From positions 1 through 13,278 of the forward strand of contig DOIV01000039.1 in NCBI GenBank assembly GCA_003511845.1: 13,278 bases of DNA, read 5' to 3'. The position numbers were made by a program, and so were the translations under genes. This stretch comes from Flavobacteriaceae bacterium (lineage in GTDB: Bacteria > Bacteroidota > Bacteroidia > Flavobacteriales > Flavobacteriaceae). Numbering within the stretch: position 1 is the stretch's first letter; every line of letters starts with the position of its first letter. Shown here piece after piece: positions 7,711 through 13,278 of the stretch. The notes under the pieces were generated by a model, which had not been told where the DNA came from, ran no database searches, and was given only the letters and a program-made list of their open reading frames with translations.

Positions 7711-9099
7711 TTATTTTTTACTTATTAATGCCATTAATTGTGCTTCAACTACCAATTTATTATTGGCATAACCATAGGCTTGCATATGGCAAATACCTCT
7801 TCTGATAGGCTCCATCAATTCAGCTTTAAAAATTAAGGTATCGCCTGGCAGTACTTTTTGTTTAAATTTTACATTGTCCATTTTCATGAAATAGGTCAAG
7901 TAATTTTCAGGATCTGGAACAGTTTTTAATACCAGAATACCTCCACATTGAGCCATTGCTTCTACTTGTAATACTCCTGGCATTACTGGTGCTCCTGGGA
8001 AATGACCCACAAAGAAAGGTTCATTCATAGATACATTTTTAACTCCTACTACATGTGTATCAGAAAGCTCTAATATTTTATCAATCAATAAAAAAGGAGG
8101 CCTATGAGGTAGAATTTCCATGATTTGAACGGCATCCATTAATGGTGGCTGACTCAAATCATATTGAGGGACATTATTTCGTTTTTCTATTTTTATTAAT
8201 TTCGCTAATTTTTTAGCAAAATTTGTGTTTATAGCATGTCCAGGTTTATTCGCAATAACTTTTCCCCTTATCCTCACACCTACTAATGCCAAATCTCCAA
8301 TAACATCTAAAAGCTTGTGTCTTGCTGCTTCATTAGGCCAATGCAAAGTTAAATTATCTAAAATACCATTAGGCTTTACTTTAACATTATCCTTTTTAAA
8401 AGCCACTCTTAGCTTTTTCATAGTAGAGTCTGATAATGGTTCATCTACATAAACAATGGCATTATTTAAATCGCCACCTTTAATCAAATCATTATCTAAT
8501 AACATTTCTATTTCATGTAAAAAACTGAAGGTTCTTGCTGCAGAAAATTCTTCTTTAAATTCAGAAATATGATTTAATGTTGCATTTTGAGTGCCTAAAA
8601 CTTTAGTGCCAAAATCAACCATTGTTGTTATTTCGTAAGTATCAGAAGGCATAATCATAATCTCGCTCCCTGTAGCTTTATCTTTATAAGATACGATATC
8701 TTTTACAATGTATTCATTAACTTCAGCATCTTGTTCTACAAGTCCAACTTTTTCTAAAGCTTCAATAAAAAATTTTGAAGAACCGTCCATAATTGGAGGT
8801 TCTGCCGCACTTAATTCAATACAAATATTATCAATTCCTAAGCCTACTACAGCTGCTAGTACATGTTCAGAAGTATTGATAGACACACCATTCTTTTCTA
8901 AATTAGTACCTCTTTGCGTATCAACTACATAGTCAGCTCTTGCTTCAATAATTGGATTTCCTTCTAAATCTGTTCTTGTAAAAGTATATCCATAATTAGC
9001 CGGAGCTGGTTTAAAAGTTAACTTCACTTCTTTACCAGTATGTAAACCTACTCCTGAAAGTGAAATTTCTTTTTTTATTGTTTTTTGTTTATTACTCAT
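7711..9099 (-). CDS. lpxC-fabZ: Bifunctional LpxC deacetylase / FabZ 3-hydroxyacyl-ACP dehydratase fusion
   Basis: A 462-residue fusion, as is typical of Bacteroidota. The N-terminal part (about 1-310) is LpxC, the zinc deacetylase that commits UDP-3-O-acyl-GlcNAc to lipid A: zinc ligands His79 (SEHVLAA), His261 and Asp265 (HKLLD), Glu78 beside the metal, and His288 in KPGH as general acid-base. After a short linker the FabZ part (about 318-462) dehydrates 3-hydroxyacyl-ACP: PHRPPFL at 331-337, catalytic His366 in GHFPG and Glu380 in QVEAMAQ. Both active sites look intact. The two halves compete for the same 3-hydroxyacyl-ACP pool, so fusion fixes their ratio. The start overlaps the lpxD stop by 8 bases (ATGAGTAA), indicating coupled translation. 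Confidence 0.97.
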   Translation of the reverse strand: MSNKQKTIKKEISLSGVGLHTGKEVKLTFKPAPANYGYTFTRTDLEGNPIIEARADYVVDTQRGTNLEKNGVSINTSEHVLAAVVGLGIDNICIELSAAEPPIMDGSSKFFIEALEKVGLVEQDAEVNEYIVKDIVSYKDKATGSEIMIMPSDTYEITTMVDFGTKVLGTQNATLNHISEFKEEFSAARTFSFLHEIEMLLDNDLIKGGDLNNAIVYVDEPLSDSTMKKLRVAFKKDNVKVKPNGILDNLTLHWPNEAARHKLLDVIGDLALVGVRIRGKVIANKPGHAINTNFAKKLAKLIKIEKRNNVPQYDLSQPPLMDAVQIMEILPHRPPFLLIDKILELSDTHVVGVKNVSMNEPFFVGHFPGAPVMPGVLQVEAMAQCGGILVLKTVPDPENYLTYFMKMDNVKFKQKVLPGDTLIFKAELMEPIRRGICHMQAYGYANNKLVVEAQLMALISKK

Positions 9100-10132
9100 T
9101 GACCTTTGTTTGAGACTTAGCTATTTTTTCTAAGTCATTGATTTTATCTGATAATTTTGATAAATTTTTAAAATGCACATATGATTTGTTGTAGTCTGAA
9201 TACGGTAAAGCTGGACTCCCTTGAACAATTTCATTATCTTTTAAATTTCTGCCAATACCAGATTGTGCCTGAATACGAACATAATTTCCTATTTTGAGAT
9301 GCCCTGCAACACCTACCTGTCCGCCAATCATACAATTTTCACCAATACTAGTTGAACCTGCAATACCTGATTGAGCTGCAATTACAGTATTTTTACCAAT
9401 TTCAACATTATGTGCAACTTGAATTTGATTGTCTAATTTCACACCTTTTCTAATAATAGTTGAGCCCATAGTTGCTCTATCTATAGTAGTACCAGAACCA
9501 ATAGCTACATTGTCTTCAATAATTACATTTCCTATTTGAGGTATTTTATTATAAACACCACTTTCGCTTGGTGCAAATCCGAAACCATCACAACCAACAA
9601 TACTACCTGCATGTATTTCACAAGCTTTACCAATGATTGATTCTGAATAAATTTTCACACCTGAAAACAGTGTAGTACCTTCTCCGATAGAGACATTGTC
9701 ACCAATATAAACATTCGGGTAAATTTTTACATTATCTCCGATAGCAACATCATTACCAATATATGAAAAAGCACCTATATATAAATTTTGTCCTAAAATT
9801 GCAGATTCACTAATGAAATTTGGCTTTTCAACTCCAGACTTATTAAGTTTTACTTGATTGTAATATTCTAATAATTTCGAAAATGCTTGATAAGAATCCT
9901 CTACTTTTATTAAAGTTGTTGAAGTCTTTTTTTCTAAAACAAGATCTTTATTTACAATAACTACAGATGCATTTGTTGAGTATAAAAAGGGAGTGTATTT
10001 TAGATTTGATAAAAAAGTTAAAGCACCTTTTTCACCTTCTTCAATTTTAGAGAGTTTAGATACTTGTTCATCTATGTTGCCTACTACTTCTCCTTCAAGA
10101 ATTTCTGCGATTTGTTTAGCTGTAAACTTCAT
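9092..10132 (-). CDS. lpxD: UDP-3-O-acylglucosamine N-acyltransferase LpxD
   Basis: Third enzyme of lipid A synthesis: adds a 3-hydroxyacyl chain to the amine of UDP-3-O-acyl-glucosamine. The 346-residue length fits. The N-terminal uridine-binding domain spans about 1-100, hexapeptide repeats run from about 105 to 295, and a C-terminal helix (about 312-340) matches the ACP-interacting helices of LpxD. DGFGF at 182-186 and His241 in QVAHN (catalytic base) are intact. As the canonical copy it contrasts with the second LpxD-like gene at 4833-5768. It is first in the tightly packed cluster: a 128-base gap separates it from the HD gene upstream, and its stop overlaps the lpxC-fabZ start. Confidence 0.95.
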   Translation of the reverse strand: MKFTAKQIAEILEGEVVGNIDEQVSKLSKIEEGEKGALTFLSNLKYTPFLYSTNASVVIVNKDLVLEKKTSTTLIKVEDSYQAFSKLLEYYNQVKLNKSGVEKPNFISESAILGQNLYIGAFSYIGNDVAIGDNVKIYPNVYIGDNVSIGEGTTLFSGVKIYSESIIGKACEIHAGSIVGCDGFGFAPSESGVYNKIPQIGNVIIEDNVAIGSGTTIDRATMGSTIIRKGVKLDNQIQVAHNVEIGKNTVIAAQSGIAGSTSIGENCMIGGQVGVAGHLKIGNYVRIQAQSGIGRNLKDNEIVQGSPALPYSDYNKSYVHFKNLSKLSDKINDLEKIAKSQTKVNE

Positions 10133-10181
10133 ATATTTTATAGCGTCTATTCTATTTAATTGAGTATTTCATAATGTAATT

Positions 10182-10205
10182 AAAAAAATGATTCACCAAT
10201 TCATT
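10182..10205 (-). terminator. Weak terminator-like hairpin between the HD gene and lpxD
   Basis: On the minus strand, AATGAATT (10205-10198) and AATCATT (10193-10187) pair with one bulged base around a 4-base loop, followed by a run of T (10186-10182). The stem is AT-rich and probably weak. It could end HD-gene transcripts or act in the lpxD leader. Confidence 0.25.
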
Positions 10206-10221
10206 ATCTTTTTCATTCTTA

Positions 10222-10229
10222 CAAAAGTA
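10222..10229 (-). promoter_or_regulatory. Possible -7 promoter core for the lpx cluster
   Basis: TACTTTTG on the minus strand matches TAnnTTTG, the same core as upstream of sucD. It lies 90 bases before lpxD. A TTTG occurs 14 bases further upstream (10244-10247), closer than the usual 17-23, so the -33 match is doubtful. Confidence 0.35.
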
Positions 10230-10260
10230 TAAAAAATATTCCGCAAATCTAACCTATAAT

Positions 10261-11469
10261 TTACTTTGGATAGTAAACGTAATACTTTACTACCGGTTTT
10301 GACAGTGCCAATAAATTTAATTGATCTGAAGCTTCAGTAATATCTTTTATTTCTCCTGACTTATACAGGATGTTTATAGAACTTTCATTCAAGTTATATG
10401 CTTGATTTTCAATCATTCCAGAGGAGACAAAATAATCAACAGTTTCATTGTCAGAATTTATTTTTTCTGAAGCTTCCATTTTAATACTATTTATATCAGC
10501 AGTAGAAAAAGCAACATCTTGAATCTTAATTTTTGGAAAATTTCTATAAATTAAAGATTGAGATAATTCGGACAACACAAAATCAGGATGCTTCATCCAT
10601 TGTTTTATCGCCATTATAATGTCATAATCGTCTATTTCAGAAAATTTTTGTACAAAGGCAGTATCAAAATCAGAAATTTTTGTTGTTGATAGAAAATAAG
10701 ACAGAGCTTCACTACACTTAATTTCAATATTATCATTCACCAATTCTTTAGCTCTTTTCAAAATATTAACTAATATATAATCAGCTACCAAACCTGTTTT
10801 GTGTAGATAAACTTGCCAATACATTAAACGTCTAGAAACTATAAATTTTTCAACAGAATAAATTCCTTTTTCTTCAACTACTAAATTATTATTAACTACA
10901 GTAAACATAGATATGATACGCTCTGTATTGATATTTCCTTCTGTTACTCCTGTATAAAAACTATCTCTTTTCAAGTAATCTAACCTGTCAATATCTAGTT
11001 GACTAGACACAAGTTGATTGAAAAATTTTCTCTTATAATTACCTTTGAATATTTCTATAGACAAGTTTAATTGACCAGAAAATTCATCATTTAATTTTTC
11101 CATAAAAAGTAGTGAAATTTCCTCATGCTGTATGTTAGTAACTAAACTATGTTCTAAAGTATGAGAAAAAGGACCATGGCCAATATCATGTAATAAAATT
11201 GCAATTAAGAGAGCCTCTTCTTCCTCTTTTGAAATTTCAATAGACTTACTTATTAACACATTTACGGTTTTTTGCATCAAATGCATAGCACCAAGAGCAT
11301 GTTCAAATCGGGTGTGATGAGCACCTGGGTATACAAAGTACGATAAACCCATTTGAGAAATCCGTCTTAACCTTTGAAAATAAGGATGTTCAATAATATC
11401 GAAAATTAATTCAGTAGGTATATTAATAAATCCGTAAATTGGGTCGTTAAAAATTTTAAATTTGTTCAA
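10261..11469 (-). CDS. HD-domain nucleotide phosphohydrolase (SAMHD1/dGTPase-like)
   Basis: A 402-residue protein of the HD superfamily group that includes SAMHD1 and bacterial dNTP hydrolases (COG1078 type). The N-terminal NDPIYGFI and RLRRISQMG are family hallmarks. The metal set is complete: His57 (HTRFEHALG), His94-Asp95 (LLHDIGHGPFSH) and Asp161 (DIDRLDYLKRDS). The likely reaction is hydrolysis of dNTPs or a related nucleotide; the substrate is unknown. The C-terminal half is less conserved. The start is a TTG codon: no in-frame ATG lies between it and the upstream stop, and the next Met (residue 40) falls inside conserved sequence. It is divergent from porX over 84 bases and upstream of the lpx cluster. 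Confidence 0.88.
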   Translation of the reverse strand: MNKFKIFNDPIYGFINIPTELIFDIIEHPYFQRLRRISQMGLSYFVYPGAHHTRFEHALGAMHLMQKTVNVLISKSIEISKEEEEALLIAILLHDIGHGPFSHTLEHSLVTNIQHEEISLLFMEKLNDEFSGQLNLSIEIFKGNYKRKFFNQLVSSQLDIDRLDYLKRDSFYTGVTEGNINTERIISMFTVVNNNLVVEEKGIYSVEKFIVSRRLMYWQVYLHKTGLVADYILVNILKRAKELVNDNIEIKCSEALSYFLSTTKISDFDTAFVQKFSEIDDYDIIMAIKQWMKHPDFVLSELSQSLIYRNFPKIKIQDVAFSTADINSIKMEASEKINSDNETVDYFVSSGMIENQAYNLNESSINILYKSGEIKDITEASDQLNLLALSKPVVKYYVYYPK

Positions 11470-11492
11470 TCCTATTTTATTTAAAGTGGATA

Positions 11493-11519
11493 CAAAAATA
11501 GAGTTTAATTTTTAACCAA
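11493..11519 (-). promoter_or_regulatory. Possible promoter of the HD-domain gene
   Basis: Minus-strand TATTTTTG (11500-11493) matches TAnnTTTG, with TTG (11519-11517) 16 bases upstream, near the -33 spacing. The transcript would start about 17 bases before the TTG start codon. It lies in the 84-base gap shared with porX; the plus strand has only a poor match (TAATTTTT at 11506-11513). Confidence 0.4.
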
Positions 11520-11553
11520 TTATTACACATTAAAAAATTAATATATAAAAGAA

Positions 11554-13104
11554 ATGAATGCAATTAAAATACTTTGGGTCGATGATGAAATTGAATTATT
11601 AAAACCACACCTATTATTTCTAGAAAAGAAAAATTATGATGTTTCAACCTGTAATAATGGTGCAGAGGCTATTGAAAAAGTTGATGATAACAATTACGAC
11701 GTGATTTTTTTAGATGAAAATATGCCAGGTCTTTCAGGTATAGAAACACTTACACAAATAAAAGCCAAACTTCCTAACCTTCCTGTAATTATGATTACGA
11801 AAAGTGAAGAAGAGTACATTATGGAAGAAGCTATTGGCTCTAAAATAGCCGATTATTTGATAAAACCTGTAAATCCGAATCAAATTTTATTAAGTTTAAA
11901 AAAGAATTTAGACCATTCAAGATTGGTTTCAGAAAAAACAACTTCTACCTATCAACAAGAGTTTAGAAAAATATCATTAGACCTTGCTATGGTCAATACT
12001 TATGAAGAGTGGATTGAATTGTATAAAAAATTAGTGCACTGGGAAATTGAATTAGAATCAATTGCCGATGCAGGAATGGTTGAAATATTAGAAAGTCAAA
12101 AAGAAGAAGCAAATTCTCAATTCTTTAAGTTTATTCAAAAAAATTATGAAAATTGGTTTGATGAAGACGAAGACAAACCTTTATTATGTCATAAATTGTT
12201 CAAACAAATTGTTGCCCCACAAATCAGTAAAGACCAAGGTACTTTACTGATTGTTATTGACAACTTAAGACTCGACCAACTTCGTGTTTTAGAACCTATT
12301 ATTAATGAATATTATAAAAAAGAAGAAGAATTGTCTTTCTTTAGTATTTTACCTACAGCAACTCAGTATGCAAGAAATGCTATTTTCTCTGGCTTGACAC
12401 CTCTTCAAATGTCAAAACAACATCCTGAGTACTGGAAAAATGACACTGATGAGGGTGGCAAAAATTTATTTGAAAATGAATTTTTAATTGCTCAATTAAA
12501 ACGCTTAAATCTTAATATAAAACATGAATATTTCAAAATTACTACCCTTCAAAAAGGTAAAAATTTAGCCGAAAATTTTGCAAGTGTTAAAGACAATGAC
12601 CTTACCGTTATTGTTTATAATTTTGTGGATATGCTTTCGCATTCAAGAACTGAGATGGAAATGATTAAAGAATTGGCAAGTGATGATAAAGCATATAGAT
12701 CATTAACCTTAAGCTGGTTTAAGAATTCTCCATTATTAGAAATGATTCAAAAAGCTCAAGAATTAGGTTTAAAATTAATTATCACAACTGACCACGGAAC
12801 AATAAACACCAAAAAACCTAGTAAGATTGTAGGTGAAAAAACCATCAGTGCCAATTTACGTTATAAAACTGGAAGAAGCTTAAGCTATAATGATAAAGAT
12901 GTCTATGCAGTTAAAAAACCTGAAGACATTCAGTTGCCCTCTATTCACATGACAAGTTCTTTTGTGTTTGCAAAAGAAGATTACTTTTTTGCCTATCCAA
13001 ACAATTATAATCACTATGTAAAGTATTATAAAAACACCTATCAACATGGTGGTGTTTCTTTAGAAGAAATGATTATTCCTTGTGTCATTATGCAACCAAA
13101 ATAA
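11554..13104 (+). CDS. porX: PorX: response regulator with PglZ domain, T9SS regulator
   Basis: A 516-residue two-domain protein. The receiver domain (about 1-125) has the acidic pair Asp10-Asp11, phospho-acceptor Asp54 in FLDENMPG, Thr82 and Lys104, so it is a working response regulator. A helical linker (about 130-220) leads to a C-terminal PglZ domain of the alkaline-phosphatase superfamily (about 225-516), with probable metal and catalytic residues Asp236 (IVIDNLRLDQ), Thr268/Thr270 (LPTAT), Asp359 and His363 (FVDMLSH), Asp413-His414 (TTDHG) and His498 (QHGG). There is no DNA-binding domain. PorX in Porphyromonas gingivalis, with kinase PorY and sigma factor SigP, controls T9SS genes, and its PglZ domain has been reported to cleave oligonucleotides. 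No porY or por genes are in this window. The ATG follows an A-rich leader. Confidence 0.95.
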   Translation: MNAIKILWVDDEIELLKPHLLFLEKKNYDVSTCNNGAEAIEKVDDNNYDVIFLDENMPGLSGIETLTQIKAKLPNLPVIMITKSEEEYIMEEAIGSKIADYLIKPVNPNQILLSLKKNLDHSRLVSEKTTSTYQQEFRKISLDLAMVNTYEEWIELYKKLVHWEIELESIADAGMVEILESQKEEANSQFFKFIQKNYENWFDEDEDKPLLCHKLFKQIVAPQISKDQGTLLIVIDNLRLDQLRVLEPIINEYYKKEEELSFFSILPTATQYARNAIFSGLTPLQMSKQHPEYWKNDTDEGGKNLFENEFLIAQLKRLNLNIKHEYFKITTLQKGKNLAENFASVKDNDLTVIVYNFVDMLSHSRTEMEMIKELASDDKAYRSLTLSWFKNSPLLEMIQKAQELGLKLIITTDHGTINTKKPSKIVGEKTISANLRYKTGRSLSYNDKDVYAVKKPEDIQLPSIHMTSSFVFAKEDYFFAYPNNYNHYVKYYKNTYQHGGVSLEEMIIPCVIMQPK

Positions 13105-13167
13105 ATTATATTTCTTTAGGTGGGTTCTAAAAATTCATTTCTATCAAAAAACAAAGAAAATAAATGA

Positions 13168-13189
13168 AATGCTAGGCATTATTTTTTTT
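13168..13189 (+). terminator. Short terminator downstream of porX
   Basis: AATGC (13168-13172), loop TAG and GCATT (13176-13180) form a 5-base stem, followed after one A by eight T (13182-13189). Position 64 bases after the porX stop and the U-run support an intrinsic terminator; the stem is short. Confidence 0.45.
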
Positions 13190-13211
13190 GAATAGCCTTA
13201 GCTATTTAAAA
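13186..13211 (+). repeat. Second inverted repeat downstream of porX
   Basis: An 11-base stem with one G-T wobble, arms 13186-13196 and 13201-13211 (core AATAGC/GCTATT) around loop CTTA. The left arm uses the end of the T-run of the preceding hairpin, so this structure may back up termination or form in place of it. Confidence 0.45.
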
Positions 13212-13238
13212 CAAAATATAACGAAGCAGATTGTTTGT

Positions 13239-13246
13239 TATCTTTG
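13239..13246 (+). promoter_or_regulatory. Possible -7 core for a gene beyond the right edge
   Basis: TATCTTTG on the plus strand matches TAnnTTTG. It lies after the porX hairpins and 32 bases from the window end, as expected for the promoter of the next plus-strand gene. No clear -33 element is visible. The whole 13105-13278 stretch holds no recognisable gene. Confidence 0.35.
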
Positions 13247-13278
13247 TTCCCTAAAGGGTTTCTATAGTTTCCCAAATA

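Noticed and set aside
4833..10132. Repeated hexapeptide coding pattern in three acyltransferase genes as possible DNA repeats or recombination sites
   Set aside because: The periodicity is at protein level (left-handed beta-helix); I saw no long shared nucleotide stretches.

Overview
The window is a chromosomal housekeeping segment from a member of the Bacteroidota, most likely a marine or environmental Flavobacteriaceae. The evidence is strong AT-richness, near absence of Shine-Dalgarno sites (start codons sit in A-rich leaders), several TAnnTTTG-type promoter cores in the gaps, an LpxC-FabZ fusion as found in Bacteroidota, and a PorX-type response regulator, which marks organisms with the type IX secretion system (T9SS). 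I see no insertion sequence, prophage, CRISPR array, tRNA or rRNA. Gene density is high and no gene-free stretch exceeds 300 bases; the longest are the right edge (13105-13278), 3712-3861 and 10133-10260.

Layout, reading along the minus strand from right to left: an HD-domain nucleotide phosphohydrolase (10261-11469, TTG start), then a tightly packed outer-membrane cluster lpxD, lpxC-fabZ, lpxA, efp, a small lipoprotein of unknown function and a second LpxD-like acyltransferase (10132 down to 4833). Several junctions overlap or are separated by only 4 bases, so translation is probably coupled. After a gap come sucD (succinyl-CoA synthetase alpha subunit) with a strong intrinsic terminator, fabG, a membrane-anchored von Willebrand A protein and a prohibitin-like SPFH protein (3711 down to 22). 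The only plus-strand gene is porX (11554-13104), divergent from the HD gene across 84 bases and followed by hairpins and a promoter-like core for a gene beyond the edge.

The genes fit together as envelope biogenesis. LpxA, LpxC and LpxD are the first committed steps of lipid A synthesis, and FabZ and FabG provide the 3-hydroxyacyl-ACP chemistry that feeds them. PorX controls T9SS, whose cargo is in some species anchored on a lipopolysaccharide. EF-P helps ribosomes through polyproline stretches. I found no clear undescribed system. The items most worth following are the uncharacterised lipoprotein locked between efp and the second LpxD-like gene, that divergent LpxD paralogue itself, and the pairing of PorX (a PglZ-type phosphodiesterase) with an HD phosphohydrolase on a shared control region.
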